The position numbers were made by a program, and so were the translations under genes. The notes under the pieces were generated by a model. The model had not been told where the DNA came from, did no database searches, and saw nothing but the letters and a program-made list of their open reading frames with translations. A stretch of 64,000 bases of DNA from assembly GCF_001605725.1 (NCBI RefSeq), contig NZ_CP011530.1, positions 3,038,001-3,102,000 on the forward strand. Reading direction: 5' to 3'. This document shows positions 1 through 13,093 of this stretch, in pieces (the first letter of the stretch is position 1; each line of letters opens with the position of its first letter). This DNA is from Mycobacteroides immunogenum (lineage in GTDB: Bacteria > Actinomycetota > Actinomycetes > Mycobacteriales > Mycobacteriaceae).

Positions 1-630
1 GAGGTCGGGCTTCTGGACATGTTGTTACCGGAGGGCACCCCGACGGTGTTCATGTCCAGCCTGCACCTGCCAGGGCCGCGGCTGGACCTCGGCGACATCC
101 CCGATGCGATGTACGCCGACGCCCAGCGCCACGGGTGGTTCCGCCGCGCACCGGAGCACCTCGGTACCTTGGCCCGCTACGGAATCGGTGTGCTGCTGGC
201 CGGCCTCCTGGTCACTGCCGTTTTGGCGATCAGCATCGGCAATGCCATGGTCGGGGTAGCGCTGTGCGGCCTGGGTGCCGTCTGCGCACTGGCCGGCATG
301 TTGTTGCCGGTCCGCACGGCGCGCGGTCACCTGCTGGTGGCACACGTGGCCGCGCTGCGCCGCTATCTGGGTGAGCTCAGTGTCGACGGTCTGGATGCCG
401 CCGACGCTGAGATTGTCCTGACCCGGGCCGCGCCGTACGCCATTGTGCTCGGCCAGCTGGGCCCCTGGCTCGACGCAATGGCAGCACTCGACACCGGCGC
501 CGATGGCTCACCCGGAATCGATTGGTACGAAACGGCTTCCGGCGATACCGCGAACATGCCCGCCTTCCTCACCACCCTGGACGGGGTGCTGGCACGTGGC
601 GCGCATCTGCGGAATCTGCCGCACAGCTGA
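1..630 (+). CDS. DUF2207-type membrane protein, C-terminal part (5' end outside window)
   Basis: The reading frame is open from the first base of the window, so this is the tail (about 209 residues) of a longer protein. Two adjacent hydrophobic segments at about residues 60-100 are followed by a soluble tail containing the Arg-Arg-Tyr-Leu pattern typical of the region after the membrane hairpin in DUF2207 proteins. The family has no established biochemical role; members are predicted membrane proteins. The stop lies one base from the tpiA stop on the other strand, so the two genes converge without a spacer. An ATG at 19 exists but is probably internal. Confidence 0.72.
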   Translation, partial: EVGLLDMLLPEGTPTVFMSSLHLPGPRLDLGDIPDAMYADAQRHGWFRRAPEHLGTLARYGIGVLLAGLLVTAVLAISIGNAMVGVALCGLGAVCALAGMLLPVRTARGHLLVAHVAALRRYLGELSVDGLDAADAEIVLTRAAPYAIVLGQLGPWLDAMAALDTGADGSPGIDWYETASGDTANMPAFLTTLDGVLARGAHLRNLPHS

Positions 631-631
631 G

Positions 632-1417
<786 letters not shown>

Positions 1418-1428
1418 GCGGAGCTCCT

Positions 1429-2667
1429 CTAGCTTTCGAGTACTTCGATACCCGGAAGCGCCTTGCCTTCAAGGTATTCCAGGGATGCGCCACCACCGGT
1501 GGAGATGTGCGAGAAACCATCGTCCGGCAGGTCCAGTGCGCGCACCGCGGCCGCCGAATCACCACCGCCGACCACACTGAAGGCACCCTTCTCGGTGGCC
1601 GCGATGATCGCCTCGGCCACCCCCCGAGTACCCGCGGCGAACGCCGGGAACTCGAACACACCCATGGGGCCGTTCCAGAAGATGGTCTTGGCATTGGACA
1701 ACACGGCGGCGAATCGTTTGACCGACTCCGGCCCGATATCAAGGCCCATCTTGCCGTCCGGAATCGCATCCGCGGCAACGATTTCCGAAGGCGAATCGGC
1801 TGCGAAGGCGTCGGCAGCCACGATGTCCATCGGCAGATGGATGACGTCGGCGTACCTGTCCAAAAGGTCGCGGCAGGTCTCGATCTGTTCGGGCTGTACC
1901 AGCGACTTGCCTACCGGCAGGCCCTGCGCCGCCAAAAAGGTGAAGCACATGCCGCCACCGATCACCAGGCTGTCCGCCTTGGTGGCCAGCGACTCGATGA
2001 CCGCCAGCTTGTCGGAGACCTTCGACCCGCCGAGCACCACCGCGTACGGACGCTCTGTCGATTCGGACAGCCGCTTGAGCACTTCGACCTCGGCAGCCAC
2101 CAGACCACCGGCGTAATGCGGCAGCAGGGTCGCCACGTCGTAGACGGAGGCCTGCTTGCGGTGCACCACCCCGAACCCGTCGGACACGAACGCGCCACCG
2201 GTACCGGTTGGACCGCCGACCAGCTCGGCCAGCTCCTGTGCCAGCGCCAGCCGCTGTGCGTCGTCCTTGCTGGTTTCCCGCGGGTCGAACCGGATGTTCT
2301 CCAGCAGCAGCACATCGCCGTCGGTCAGGCCCTCGGCACGCGCCAGCGCGTCGGTCCCGACCACATCACCGGCCACCTGCACGTGCTGACCCAAGAGCTC
2401 ACCGAGTGCCGCACCGACGGGGGCCAGCGACAACTTGGGATCCGGCTTGCCGTCCGGACGGCCCAAATGCGCGGTCACGATGACCTTGGCCCCGGCACCC
2501 GCCAATGCGCGGATGGTCGGGACCGAGGCCACGATGCGACCAGGGTCAGAAATTCGGGCGATGTTGTCGTCCCCATATTCGAGCGGAACGTTCAGGTCCG
2601 AGCGGACCAGCACACCCTTGCCCGAAACTCCCTCGGCCAGCAGGTCGTTCAGCGACTTGATGCTCAT
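1429..2667 (-). CDS. pgk: phosphoglycerate kinase
   Basis: Transfers the acyl phosphate of 1,3-bisphosphoglycerate to ADP in glycolysis. The protein has 412 residues. The N-terminal substrate-binding stretch [12 protein letters not shown] and the C-terminal nucleotide loop with WNGPMGVFE and GGGDSAAAV are intact. It starts 4 nt after the gap stop and is followed closely by tpiA, so the three lower-glycolysis genes are very likely one transcript. Confidence 0.98.
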   Translation of the reverse strand: MSIKSLNDLLAEGVSGKGVLVRSDLNVPLEYGDDNIARISDPGRIVASVPTIRALAGAGAKVIVTAHLGRPDGKPDPKLSLAPVGAALGELLGQHVQVAGDVVGTDALARAEGLTDGDVLLLENIRFDPRETSKDDAQRLALAQELAELVGGPTGTGGAFVSDGFGVVHRKQASVYDVATLLPHYAGGLVAAEVEVLKRLSESTERPYAVVLGGSKVSDKLAVIESLATKADSLVIGGGMCFTFLAAQGLPVGKSLVQPEQIETCRDLLDRYADVIHLPMDIVAADAFAADSPSEIVAADAIPDGKMGLDIGPESVKRFAAVLSNAKTIFWNGPMGVFEFPAFAAGTRGVAEAIIAATEKGAFSVVGGGDSAAAVRALDLPDDGFSHISTGGGASLEYLEGKALPGIEVLES

Positions 2668-2671
2668 GCGG

Positions 2672-3750
<1,079 letters not shown>

Positions 3751-3753
<3 letters not shown>

Positions 3754-5088
3754 GCCCAGGGGGTGCGCCATTTCGTCCCGGCCCAGTCGCGCGACGATAT
3801 GGGCGGCAATCGCCAGTACCAGAGGCGCGACGCCAGCGATGAAGAACACCGTTGTGTTACCGATGACGTGTGCCACCGGAACCACCAGGGCGAAGGATGC
3901 CGGCAGGCCGACCAGGGATACGAAGAAGTCCATGCTGGCCGCCCGGCCCAGCATCTCCTCGGGCACGCGCCGCTGCATCAGCGTGCCCCAGATGACGTTG
4001 GCCGCCTGCATGGTGCCGCCCACCACGATCATGGCGACCGCGATGATCCAGACATGCCCGGTGAATCCGATGAGCACCAGGGGCAGTGAACCCGCTCCCC
4101 ACATCAGGATCATCACCGTCAGGTACCGGCGGGCCAAGGGCAGCGAGGACACGATGAACGAACCGACCGCTCCGGCCAGGCCGAAAAGCGCCAGCACCGT
4201 GGCGTGAGTGCCGGGGTCCCCGCCGTGATCGCGCAGGACAAACGGCAGCAGGATCTCGATGGGCCCCACCACCACCAACACGTAGCCGATCGCGAACAGC
4301 AGGGTCGCGAAGAACCAGGTGGTGTGCACCATGTAGCGGAAACCCTCCGCCAAATCGGCGAGCGCACGGCGCAGCGGATGCCGGCGCACCTCCGCCACGG
4401 CGGGTGGTTCGTGCCGGTGCCGGACCAGCAGCAGACAGCACAGGCCCGCGGCCACCAACATCCCCTCGAGCAGGAAGGCACCACCCGGCGACCACACGCT
4501 GACAATGGCGGCGCTCACCGCGGGCCCGGCGGCCAGCTGCATCACCGGCCGCAAAATTCCTTCGATTCCATTGGCGGCCAACAGCTCGTCGGCAGGAAGC
4601 AGGCTCGGAAGCAGTGCCGTGTAGGCCGGGATGTAGAACCCCTCGGCAATGCCGAACAGCAACGAGTTCAGTGCCAGATGCCAAATGTGGGCCACGCCGG
4701 TCAAGGCGAGCGTCGCGGTGGTGAGCATCAGCGCGGTCTGCACCGCCAGCGAGCACCGCATCACCCACAGCTTGGGCAGCCGGTCGGCGGCCACACCCGC
4801 GGGTAGCACACTGACCAGCAGACCCACGCTGAACGTGGTGCCGACAACGGCCACCTGCGTGGGCCCCAATCCCATCCGGATGACCTGCCAGACCAGTGCC
4901 ACGGTCCACATGCCGTTACCCAACAGCGTGATGGCCAAGCCCAAGGTGAGCAGTCGATAGTCGCGGTGCCGCATGGGGCGCAGCGCCCGCGGGAGGCGGG
5001 ATGACTGACCATAGGGTTCTTCGCCCGAAGAGTCCCCCGGGTTTTCCCCAAGGACCCCTTCAGTTTTCAACTGTTTGGCGAAGCCCAT
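3751..5088 (-). CDS. MFS transporter, exporter type
   Basis: A 445-residue polytopic membrane protein with about twelve hydrophobic segments. The Major Facilitator hallmark region after TM2 reads AGVAADRLPKLWVM, a relaxed form of the GxxxDR[RK] loop. The closest family resemblance is to the MFS_3 / enterobactin-exporter-like drug efflux group; the substrate cannot be read from sequence. The ATG at 5088 is preferred over a GTG at 5109 because a TACCCT hexamer sits 6 nt upstream, as in mycobacterial leaderless genes. It lies directly upstream of gap on the same strand. Confidence 0.85.
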
Positions 5089-5100
5089 CAACCCAGGGTA
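5089..5100 (-). promoter_or_regulatory. candidate leaderless promoter -10 of the MFS gene
   Basis: TACCCT (complement of 5095-5100) ends 6 nt before the ATG at 5088. This is the TANNNT-to-start spacing seen for leaderless mycobacterial transcripts. No ribosome binding site is present. Confidence 0.42.
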
Positions 5101-5141
5101 CGAAAGCACTCCGACAATCCGCCAACGGTTTTAGCTTCCGC

Positions 5142-6140
5142 TCACGCCTCGGCGTCCAGGTCATGCAGGGCGAGCTGGTCGACATCGTGCGGGTCGCTGC
5201 CGACCAGGTCGGCGATCAATCCCGCATCCGACAGATCCATCGGCTCGGAGTGCTTCCAATCGTGATGCGCCACCTCGTTCAACCGCTTGATCAGGTGGTG
5301 GTCGGTCACCTCGATGGCGAGTTCGCGTCGATGGTCGAAACTGCCCGGGGAGAAATTGATCGAGCCCACCACCGCCCGCTCGTGATCGGCGAGGATCATC
5401 TTGGCGTGCAGCTTCATATGCTTGAGGCGGTGGATCTTGATGCCCACATCGTCAAGGATCCGCATCCCACTGACGCCCTCGAGTAGCTTTCCCGACTTCA
5501 AGTGATGCGCCGCACGCGCCATGACGTGCACCTTCACGCCGCGATGGGCGGCCCGCACCAGGCGCTCGATGATCACCGGATCCTGGTACCGCTCGTTCTG
5601 CAGGAACAAGGTGTGCTGGGCGCTGTCGATGAAATCGGCGATGCGATGCCTGCCGTTGAACGGGCACCAGATCAGGTGTGCCCCCTCGCCAGGATCGAAA
5701 TCCTCACGCGCCCAATCCGCTTCGAAGCAGTCAACGATCTCCGCGACCTCGTAGGCGCTGGGGGTGACGACTGCGTAGTCGCGGGTGACGGTGAAATTCT
5801 CCTCGGTCCAGTTCAGCGATTCCACGAAGGCGTGTTCATCGTCCACGACCATTGATTTCTCGTGCGTCAGATCGAAGGCCGGATTGCTCTCGCGCACATC
5901 TATTCCGAACTGCTGCAGCATGTCCCGAGCGGCATCATTGTCGGTCTCGCCGTCGCGACGTTCCGGGTTGAGCATCACCTTCACCTGGACACCGCGCCGG
6001 TGGGCCGCGACCACCGCCTCCAACAACGGCAGGTGGCTGAAGGCGAACATCTTGATGCGGACCGAGCGGGTGGAGGCGTGGATCGCGTCCAGAACCGGCT
6101 TCGCCGAGTCGTCAGGCAGGATGATCAGCGAACGCGTCAC
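5142..6140 (-). CDS. phospholipase D-like domain protein
   Basis: A 332-residue protein with two HxKxxxxD phosphatidyltransferase motifs: HEKSMVVD at residues 93-100 and HAKMILAD at 245-252, each followed by an Asn/Ser pair. This is the two-HKD architecture of cardiolipin synthases and PLD nucleases. It lacks the N-terminal membrane segments of classical cardiolipin synthases and has no signal peptide, so a soluble phosphodiesterase or phosphatidyltransferase is possible; the substrate is unknown. Its GTG start overlaps the stop of the ABC exporter by 4 nt (GTGA), indicating translational coupling. Confidence 0.85.
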   Translation of the reverse strand: MTRSLIILPDDSAKPVLDAIHASTRSVRIKMFAFSHLPLLEAVVAAHRRGVQVKVMLNPERRDGETDNDAARDMLQQFGIDVRESNPAFDLTHEKSMVVDDEHAFVESLNWTEENFTVTRDYAVVTPSAYEVAEIVDCFEADWAREDFDPGEGAHLIWCPFNGRHRIADFIDSAQHTLFLQNERYQDPVIIERLVRAAHRGVKVHVMARAAHHLKSGKLLEGVSGMRILDDVGIKIHRLKHMKLHAKMILADHERAVVGSINFSPGSFDHRRELAIEVTDHHLIKRLNEVAHHDWKHSEPMDLSDAGLIADLVGSDPHDVDQLALHDLDAEA

Positions 6141-7912
6141 GGTGTGTCGTCCTCGTATTGGATGCGATGCAGGTCGGCGTATCTGCCGCCCGCGGTAAGC
6201 AGATCCTTATGCGTGCCCTGCTCGACGACACGCCCTTCTTCCAACACGACGATCTTGTCCGCCTCGCGAATCGTGCTGAGGCGGTGGGCGATCGTGATCA
6301 CTGTGCGGTCTCGCATGAGCCGCTGTAGCGCGGACATGACCAGACGCTCGGACTCCGCGTCGAGCGCGGCGGTCGGTTCGTCGAGGATGAGGATCGGGCT
6401 GTCACGGATGAGCGCACGGGCGATACCGATGCGTTGCCGCTGGCCACCCGAGAGGGTGAGTCCACGCTCCCCCACCGGGCTGTCGTAGCCCAGCGCCATC
6501 TCGGAAATGAACTCGTGCGCGTTGGCCAGTTTGGCCATCTCGACAACCTCTTCGTGATCGGCATCGGGCCGGCCGAAGGCGATGTTCTCGCGGATCGTCC
6601 CGCGAAACAGCACGGTGTCCTGCAGGACGTAGGCGATGCGGCGGCGCAGTTCATGAAGCTTGTAGTCGCGCAAGTCAACGCCGTCGATCCGCACGGTGCC
6701 TACGCTCGGGTCGTAGAAACGCGGAATCAGACTGACCAGACTGGATTTTCCGCTTCCGGTGTGTCCGACGACGCCGACCAGCTGACCGGGCTCCACCTCG
6801 AAGGTCACGTCGCGCAGCACCGGGGTCGCCCCGTCGTAGCTGAATGCCACCCGCTCGAAACTGAGCGCGCCCCGGATACGTCCCGGGTCCACCGCGTCAG
6901 CCTTCTCCTCGATCGCGGTCTCCGCATTGAGGAGGGCATTGACACGGTCGACCCCTACCGATGCCATCGCGATGGTGTTGGTCAGCTTGGCCAGGTCCTG
7001 TACGGGCTTGAAGAACGACGTCAGATAGGCGATGAACACCGTCAGGGTGCCGGCAGTCATCACCCCTGCCAGGATGAGCGCCGATCCGCGCCACAGCACC
7101 AGCGCAGTGCAGGCGGCCACCACCACGGCGACAATGGGCGACACCACCGATTTCACCCGTCGCGCGTTCAGTGCCGCGTTGACCGCCTGCTGGCCGACGA
7201 TGGCCAGCTGACGCTCTTGAAGTTCTTCCCTGTCGAACGCCTTGACGACCCGGATGGACTGCAAGCCTTCCTCAGCGACCGCCACAATGTCTGATTCACG
7301 TTGACGCACTTCATGAGTGGCTGCCTTGACGGACTTGCGGATGCGGGATACGAACAACAACAACAGCGGCGCGACCGCGAGTGCGACAAGGGTGAAATCC
7401 CATTGCAGCCACAGCATCAGGACCAACATTCCCGCGATGGTCAGCAGGTCCGTCGCGATGCCGAGCGTGGAGGCCGAGGCGAAATCCTGGATGGTGTCGA
7501 CATCGTCGGTGAGGGTGCTCAGTATGGGCCCGACGCGATGGGTGTCGAAATAGTTCAGGGACAGCTGCTGCAAGTGGTGGTACGCGCGGGTCCGCAGGTC
7601 GTTACCGATGCGCTGTCCGACCGTCTCGGTCAGATAGTTGGCCGCATATGTCGCGATCGCGCCCACCACCGCGATGGCGACCAGCATGATCGCGGCCAAC
7701 CCGGCCACGTGCATCCGCCCCTCGCCACCGAGCATCGGCTGCAGAAGACCATGCAGCCAACCCGGCAGCGGATGGTCCCCGACCACGCTGTCCAGCACAA
7801 CCTTCAGTGGCCAGGGAGCCGCCAGGCCCACGGCAATCTGCACCACCAGGACAGCGAAGATCGAGGCAATCAGCCATCGGTAGGGCCGGATCAATTCCAG
7901 GATCAATCTCAT
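6137..7912 (-). CDS. ABC exporter, fused membrane and ATPase domains
   Basis: A 591-residue half-transporter. About six membrane spans occupy the first 320 residues and a full nucleotide-binding domain follows, with Walker A GHTGSGKSS (about 383-391), signature LSGGQ (about 487) and Walker B ILILDEPTAALD (about 507). This is the ABCB/MsbA-like exporter architecture, functional as a dimer. The export substrate cannot be told. The ATG at 7912 is chosen because GAGG lies about 10 nt upstream; a GTG at 7960 would add 16 residues without a binding site. It is coupled to the PLD-like gene downstream. Confidence 0.9.
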   Translation of the reverse strand: MRLILELIRPYRWLIASIFAVLVVQIAVGLAAPWPLKVVLDSVVGDHPLPGWLHGLLQPMLGGEGRMHVAGLAAIMLVAIAVVGAIATYAANYLTETVGQRIGNDLRTRAYHHLQQLSLNYFDTHRVGPILSTLTDDVDTIQDFASASTLGIATDLLTIAGMLVLMLWLQWDFTLVALAVAPLLLLFVSRIRKSVKAATHEVRQRESDIVAVAEEGLQSIRVVKAFDREELQERQLAIVGQQAVNAALNARRVKSVVSPIVAVVVAACTALVLWRGSALILAGVMTAGTLTVFIAYLTSFFKPVQDLAKLTNTIAMASVGVDRVNALLNAETAIEEKADAVDPGRIRGALSFERVAFSYDGATPVLRDVTFEVEPGQLVGVVGHTGSGKSSLVSLIPRFYDPSVGTVRIDGVDLRDYKLHELRRRIAYVLQDTVLFRGTIRENIAFGRPDADHEEVVEMAKLANAHEFISEMALGYDSPVGERGLTLSGGQRQRIGIARALIRDSPILILDEPTAALDAESERLVMSALQRLMRDRTVITIAHRLSTIREADKIVVLEEGRVVEQGTHKDLLTAGGRYADLHRIQYEDDTP

Positions 7913-8007
7913 CGCGACCGTTGCCTCATCCCGGGTTTGGCGACCGTTTCGTCGCCACACAGTACAAGATCACGACGGCGTCCGGGGAACACCGAAAAAA
8001 CAAGCCG

Positions 8008-8985
8008 TTAGGCGTCTTCCAGCAGTTCCGGAGTGACCGCCGATTCGGTGTCCGGGATGCCGTCCGTCTTGGCCTTCCGGTCCGCCATCGACAGCAGCCG
8101 GCGAATCCGGCCCGCCACGGCATCCTTGGTCATCACCGGATCGGCCAGGCGCCCCAGCTCTTCCAGCGAGGCCTGGCGGTGTTCCACGCGAAGCTTTCCC
8201 GCCGCCGCCAAATGGTCGGGCACGGTGTCGCCGAGAATCTCCAGCGCCCGTTCCACCCGTGCGGCGGCCGCGACCGCGGCACGCGCGGACCGGCGCAGGT
8301 TCGCGTCGTCGAAGTTGGCCAATCGATTCGCCGTCGCCCGCACCTCGCGGCGCATGCGGCGCTCTTCCCACGTCAGCCGGGTGTCTTGGGCACCCATCCG
8401 GGTCAACAAGGCGCCGATCGCCTCACCGTCGCGCACCACGACCCGATCGCTGCCCCGCACCTCACGTGCCTTGGCGCTCACACCGAGCCGCCGAGCCGCA
8501 CCCACCAGCGCCAGTGCGGCCTCCGGTCCCGGGCAGCTCACTTCAAGGGCCGAGGATCGTCCGGGTTCGGTCAACGATCCGTGCGCCAAGAACGCGCCGC
8601 GCCACGCTGCCTCCGCGTCGGCGACACTGCCGCCGACCACCTGCGCCGGGAGCCCCCGCACCGGGCGCCCCCGCAAGTCCAGCAGACCTGTTTGCCGCGC
8701 CAGGGCCTCACCGTCTTTGGCCACCCGCACCACGTACCGGGTTGTCTTGCGGATACCACCGGCCGACAGCACGTGCACCACGGCGTTGTATCCGTACAGA
8801 TCGAAGATGTCCTTACGCAGCCGCCGCGCGATGCTGCCCTGATCCACCTCTGCCTCGACGACGACCCGGCCGCTGACGATGTGCAGCCCGCCGGCGAACC
8901 GCAGCAGCGACGCGACCTCGGCGCGGCGGCTGCTGACCTGAGTCACCACCAGGCGGCTCAGTTCGTCTTTGACCTCGGCGGTCAT
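8008..8985 (-). CDS. whiA: DNA-binding protein WhiA
   Basis: The WhiA family combines an N-terminal degenerate LAGLIDADG homing-endonuclease fold with a C-terminal helix-turn-helix ([20 protein letters not shown] region). In actinobacteria it acts with WhiB-type proteins in cell-division and developmental control. The protein has 325 residues, normal for the family. I prefer the ATG at 8985, which overlaps the cuvA stop as ATGA; a GTG at 8991 is in frame two codons upstream. It closes the uvrC-rapZ-cuvA-whiA operon. Confidence 0.96.
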   Translation of the reverse strand: MTAEVKDELSRLVVTQVSSRRAEVASLLRFAGGLHIVSGRVVVEAEVDQGSIARRLRKDIFDLYGYNAVVHVLSAGGIRKTTRYVVRVAKDGEALARQTGLLDLRGRPVRGLPAQVVGGSVADAEAAWRGAFLAHGSLTEPGRSSALEVSCPGPEAALALVGAARRLGVSAKAREVRGSDRVVVRDGEAIGALLTRMGAQDTRLTWEERRMRREVRATANRLANFDDANLRRSARAAVAAAARVERALEILGDTVPDHLAAAGKLRVEHRQASLEELGRLADPVMTKDAVAGRIRRLLSMADRKAKTDGIPDTESAVTPELLEDA

Positions 8986-10064
8986 CGCCACGTGGCGTCC
9001 CCTTTCTGGGTTCCATGCTGCGTGCGCCCGCCCCTCGCTGCCAGGCGCACCGTGGATTCGGCATCTGTTCCTGCGGCCGGAGCCACACTTCCCGTCCGTA
9101 CTCGGTCCAAGACCGCCGCCAGTTTCGCGGGGTCATGTAAATGTGTACCAGGACGCGAGACATCAGCGAACTGAACCTGCGCATTGAACAGGGCGGCCGC
9201 CCTGGTCAAATGATCGCGTTCAGTGGTGTCTGCCGACGCGGATTCGACAACGATGTCGTGCACTCCGAACTCGGGAGCGTGTTGCGAGAGTACGTGCAAA
9301 TGGCGCTCAGCGGAAAAGCCCGCCGTCTCCCCCGGCTCCGGGGCCAGGTTCAAGATCAATGCCTTGCGCGCCTGGGTCTGCTGCAAGGCCGCAAAAAGCT
9401 CGGGCACCAGGACGTGCGGGATCACACTCGTGAACCAGGAGCCCGGGCCCAAAACCACCAAGTCGGCCGCCATGATCGCGTCGATCGCCTGTCGGGTGGC
9501 CGGCGGGTTACCCGGATAGAGGCGCACCCGGCGCACCTTGCCCGGTGTGGTCGCCAATGCCACCTGGCCGCGGATCACCCGGCTCATCCGCGGGTCGGAT
9601 TCCAGACCTGACACGTCGGCCTCGATCTGTAACGGAATCGGGCACATCGGCAGTACCCGCCCGGTGATACCGAGCATGCGTCCCATCTCATCCAGCGCGG
9701 TGACCGGGTCGGCCAGCATGTCGGTGAGGCCGGCCAAGATCAGGTTGCCAATCGGGTGTCCCGCCAAGCCGCCGCTGCCGCCGAGCCGGTGCTGAATCGC
9801 GGTGGCCCACATGCGCCCGCGCGGACTGTCCGAGGCCAGCGCGGCCAGCGCCATCCGCAGATCGCCCGGCGGCACGATCCCGAGCTCGGACCGAATGCGT
9901 CCGGAGGAACCACCGTCATCAGACACCGTGACCACGGCAGTGATGTCATGGGTGATCCGCCGCGCCGCCGAGAGCGTCGCGTATAGACCATGACCGCCAC
10001 CGAGTGCGACGACGCGGGGCTCCCGCCGGGCCAGCTGGGGGTCCTGCACGATGTCGGAACTCAT
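8982..10064 (-). CDS. cuvA: YvcK/CuvA-family protein (gluconeogenesis factor)
   Basis: The 360-residue CofD-like/YvcK family protein begins with [14 protein letters not shown], the nucleotide-binding loop of the family, followed by [15 protein letters not shown] and PPGDLRMAL. YvcK proteins bind UDP-sugars and are needed for normal cell envelope and growth on gluconeogenic carbon; the mycobacterial protein is named CuvA. Both ends overlap neighbours by 4 nt (rapZ upstream, whiA downstream), a tightly coupled operon found widely in Gram-positive bacteria. Confidence 0.94.
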   Translation of the reverse strand: MSSDIVQDPQLARREPRVVALGGGHGLYATLSAARRITHDITAVVTVSDDGGSSGRIRSELGIVPPGDLRMALAALASDSPRGRMWATAIQHRLGGSGGLAGHPIGNLILAGLTDMLADPVTALDEMGRMLGITGRVLPMCPIPLQIEADVSGLESDPRMSRVIRGQVALATTPGKVRRVRLYPGNPPATRQAIDAIMAADLVVLGPGSWFTSVIPHVLVPELFAALQQTQARKALILNLAPEPGETAGFSAERHLHVLSQHAPEFGVHDIVVESASADTTERDHLTRAAALFNAQVQFADVSRPGTHLHDPAKLAAVLDRVRTGSVAPAAGTDAESTVRLAARGGRTQHGTQKGDATWR

Positions 10065-10957
10065 TCGCGGCCCAGGTCGCGATGCAGCACACGCACCGAC
10101 AGGTCAGCGTCGGGCGCCAACGAAGCGGCCAGCGCCTCGGTGATGGCAACACTGCGATGCTTGCCGCCGGTACAGCCCACCGCGATGGTCATGTAGCGCT
10201 TTCCCTCTCGCCGGTAGCCGTCGATCACGAGATTCAGCAGCCGATGGTAGGTGTCCAAGAACTCATCCGCACCGGGTTGGCTCAACACGTACTGGCTCAC
10301 CGAGGGATGTTGTCCGGTGTGCGGTCTCAGCTCGTCCACCCAATGTGGGTTGGGCAGAAACCGGACGTCGACAACCATATCCGCGTCCATCGGCAGTCCG
10401 TATTTGAAACCGAAGGACTCGACCGTCACGCTGATATGCGCGACGGACTCGCTGCTGAAGGCGCGCTCTATGGCAGCGCGCAGCGCCGGCACCGGCAATG
10501 ACGAGGTGTCGATCACCAGATCTGCGGAGGCCCTGATCGAGGAGAGCAGAGCACGTTCGGCGGCAATGCCCTCCGCGAGCGTCTGACCGCCCTGCAACGG
10601 GTGACTGCGCCGGTTGTTCTCATACCGGCGCACCAGGCTCTCATCGGATGCTTCCAGGAACAGCACACGGGGACTGATTCCGCGGGTGGCCAGGTCCGCG
10701 CGCACCGACTCCAGGTCACCGGTGAATCCCCGGGACCGCACATCCATGACCACGGCGAGCTGCGTGATGCGTGAACCCGCGGCCAGCCCCAGATCCACCA
10801 TCCGGGTGATCAGTTCGGGCGGAAGGTTGTCGGCGACGTACCACCCGAGGTCTTCCAGCACCTTGGCGGTGGTGCCTCGTCCCGCGCCCGATAGGCCCGT
10901 GACCAGCACGACGTCGATATCGGCGTTTGTGGTCTCGCTAGAGGGATGGAGTGTCAT
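10061..10957 (-). CDS. rapZ: RapZ/YvcJ-family nucleotide-binding protein
   Basis: A 298-residue protein with a P-loop and the C-terminal segment [13 protein letters not shown] typical of the RapZ family. In Enterobacteria RapZ is an RNA-binding adaptor; in Gram-positives the role is less clear. The P-loop reads GLSGAGRG, with Arg where the canonical Walker A has Lys; the same change is, to my knowledge, usual in mycobacterial members. The ATG at 10957 has GGAG close upstream and lies within the last codons of uvrC; starts at 10966 or 11002 are also in frame. It overlaps cuvA by 4 nt. Confidence 0.93.
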   Translation of the reverse strand: MTLHPSSETTNADIDVVLVTGLSGAGRGTTAKVLEDLGWYVADNLPPELITRMVDLGLAAGSRITQLAVVMDVRSRGFTGDLESVRADLATRGISPRVLFLEASDESLVRRYENNRRSHPLQGGQTLAEGIAAERALLSSIRASADLVIDTSSLPVPALRAAIERAFSSESVAHISVTVESFGFKYGLPMDADMVVDVRFLPNPHWVDELRPHTGQHPSVSQYVLSQPGADEFLDTYHRLLNLVIDGYRREGKRYMTIAVGCTGGKHRSVAITEALAASLAPDADLSVRVLHRDLGRE

Positions 10958-12953
10958 CGACTCCATTTTCGACCATGGCGGGCAGTGCCGCTTCGGTTGC
11001 ACCGGAAGTCGGGGCCGAACTGTCAGTTCCCGCGAGGGCTTCGCGCACCGCTACCGCGGTGGCCGCACCGATACCCGGGACCGCGGTGATCTCCTCCACG
11101 CTGGCCTTCTTGAGCTGGGCCACCGAACCGAAATGCGAGACGAGCGCGGCCCGGCGCGTCTCCCCCAAGCCGGGAATGCCGTCGAGCACAGAGGCTGTCA
11201 TCCGCCGGGACCGCTTGCTGCGGTGGAAGGTGATCGCGAACCGGTGTGCCTCGTCGCGCACGCGCTGAAGCAGGTACAGCGCCTCACTGGTTCGCGGGAG
11301 GATCACAGGGTCCACCTCTCCGGGCACCCACACCTCCTCGAGCCGCTTCGCCAGACCGATCACCGCGACGTCGGTGACGCCCAGCTCGCTCAGTTCGGCG
11401 GCGGCGGCGTTGACCTGGGGGGCGCCACCATCGACCACGAAGAGGTTGGGCGGATACGCGAACTTGCGTGAATGTCCTTCTGCCGCATACTCGGTCACGG
11501 CCTGCTGATCTTGCACATGCCGGGCGAACCGGCGCCTGGTGACCTCCGCGATGGAGGCGACGTCATCGGAGCGACCGTCCCCGGCCGCCTCTTTGATGCT
11601 GTAGTGGCGATAGTCCGAACGGCGGGACAATCCATCCTCGAAGACCACCAGCGACGCCACCACATCGGTGCCCTGAACGTGGCTGATATCGATGCACTCG
11701 ATACGCAGCGGAGCCTGCTCCAGCCCGAGTGCGTCCTGAAGTTCTTGCAATGCGGCCGATCTCGTGGTGAGGTCCCCGGCCCGCTTGAGCTTGTGCTGCG
11801 CCAATGCTTCTTTCGCGTTGCGCTCGACCGTCTCTGCCAGTGCCTTCTTGTCACCGCGCTGCGGGACCCGCAGCGATACCCGCGAGCCGCGCAAGCCGGT
11901 CAGCCACGAGGTCATGCCCTCAGCGTCCCGCGGCAGCACCGGCACCAGCACCTCACGCGGCACCGGCACCACCCCGGTATCCGCGCCGACAGCATGGGCG
12001 AGGTCGGCCTGATCGCCATAGAACTGCGTGAGGAACTGCTCAACCAGCCCCTGGAGATCGGAATCGCCTGGGTCTCCCGTTTTTTCGACGATCCAGCCGC
12101 GTTGACCACGCACCCGGCCGCCGCGCACATGGAATACCTGCACAGCCGCCTCCAGCTCGTCGTCCGCGAAGGCCACCACATCCGCGTCGGTGCCGTCGCC
12201 GAACACCACGGTCTGCCGCTCCAGCGCTCGCTGCAGCGCCGAGATGTTGTCGCGCAGCCGCGCGGCCCGCTCGAAGTTCAGTTCCTGGGCTGCCTGGTTC
12301 ATCTCGCGTTCCATGTCGCGGGCCAGGCGGTCGGTCTTGCCCGAGAGGAAATCGCAGAAATCCAGGACGATCTCGCGGTGCTCCTCGGCACTCACCCGGC
12401 CGATGCAGGGCGCCGAACACTTGTCGATGTATCCCAGTAGACAGGGCCGATCAATCTGCTTGTGGCGCTTGAAGACTCCATTGGAGCAGGTACGTGCCGG
12501 AAACACCCGGGTCAGCAGATCGAGCGTTTCCCGAATGGCCCACGCGTGCGAGTACGGGCCGAAGTAGCGCACCCCCTTGCGCCGCGGACCGCGATACACG
12601 AACAGCCGCGGATACTCCTCGTTCAGGGTCACGGCGAGTACCGGATACGACTTGTCGTCGCGGTAGCGGACGTTGAAGCGCGGATCGAATTCCTTGATCC
12701 AGTTGTACTCGAGCTGCAGGGCCTCGACTTCGGTGCCCACCACGGTCCACTCCACACTGCCTGCGGTGGTGACCATTTGCCGGGTGCGCGGATGCAGACT
12801 CGTCACATCGGCGAAGTACGAGGTCAGCCGGCTACGAAGACTCTTGGCCTTGCCGACGTAGATGACCCGGCCGTGCGGATCGCGGAATCGGTAGACACCC
12901 GGCTCGACGGGTATCGAGCCGGGAGCCGGTCGATAGGTCGAGGGATCGGGCAC
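10938..12953 (-). CDS. uvrC: excinuclease ABC subunit C
   Basis: Makes both incisions in UvrABC nucleotide excision repair. The 671-residue protein has an N-terminal GIY-YIG nuclease ([24 protein letters not shown], about residues 19-42), a UVR UvrB-binding motif (about 205-240), the RNase-H-like endonuclease half and C-terminal helix-hairpin-helix repeats ([28 protein letters not shown]). The start is a GTG preceded at 6 nt by TAGCCT, which suggests a leaderless transcript. Its end overlaps the rapZ start. Confidence 0.98.
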   Translation of the reverse strand: MPDPSTYRPAPGSIPVEPGVYRFRDPHGRVIYVGKAKSLRSRLTSYFADVTSLHPRTRQMVTTAGSVEWTVVGTEVEALQLEYNWIKEFDPRFNVRYRDDKSYPVLAVTLNEEYPRLFVYRGPRRKGVRYFGPYSHAWAIRETLDLLTRVFPARTCSNGVFKRHKQIDRPCLLGYIDKCSAPCIGRVSAEEHREIVLDFCDFLSGKTDRLARDMEREMNQAAQELNFERAARLRDNISALQRALERQTVVFGDGTDADVVAFADDELEAAVQVFHVRGGRVRGQRGWIVEKTGDPGDSDLQGLVEQFLTQFYGDQADLAHAVGADTGVVPVPREVLVPVLPRDAEGMTSWLTGLRGSRVSLRVPQRGDKKALAETVERNAKEALAQHKLKRAGDLTTRSAALQELQDALGLEQAPLRIECIDISHVQGTDVVASLVVFEDGLSRRSDYRHYSIKEAAGDGRSDDVASIAEVTRRRFARHVQDQQAVTEYAAEGHSRKFAYPPNLFVVDGGAPQVNAAAAELSELGVTDVAVIGLAKRLEEVWVPGEVDPVILPRTSEALYLLQRVRDEAHRFAITFHRSKRSRRMTASVLDGIPGLGETRRAALVSHFGSVAQLKKASVEEITAVPGIGAATAVAVREALAGTDSSAPTSGATEAALPAMVENGVDDTPSL
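12898..12923 (-). other. perfect 10-bp inverted repeat inside the uvrC 5' coding region
   Basis: CCCGGCTCGA and TCGAGCCGGG face each other across a 6-nt loop, about 30-55 nt after the uvrC start. In the mRNA this would form a very stable GC-rich hairpin close to the site of initiation on a leaderless message. It codes for Pro-Gly-Ser-Ile-Pro-Val-Glu-Pro, so it may simply reflect codon choice. Confidence 0.5.
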
Positions 12954-12965
12954 GCATCCAGGCTA
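12954..12965 (-). promoter_or_regulatory. candidate leaderless promoter -10 of uvrC
   Basis: TAGCCT (complement of 12960-12965) lies 6 nt before the GTG start. No Shine-Dalgarno sequence is visible between them. Confidence 0.42.
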
Positions 12966-13093
12966 GTCTGGTGGTCCGACGCCGCCGCCCATCGGCGGAT
13001 CGGGCATCAATCTGACCAAGGCGGCCCACCATGTCGCGGCTGCGCTGTTACCCTCGGGGGGTACTTCAACCTCAAGGCGAAGGAGCGGCGACG

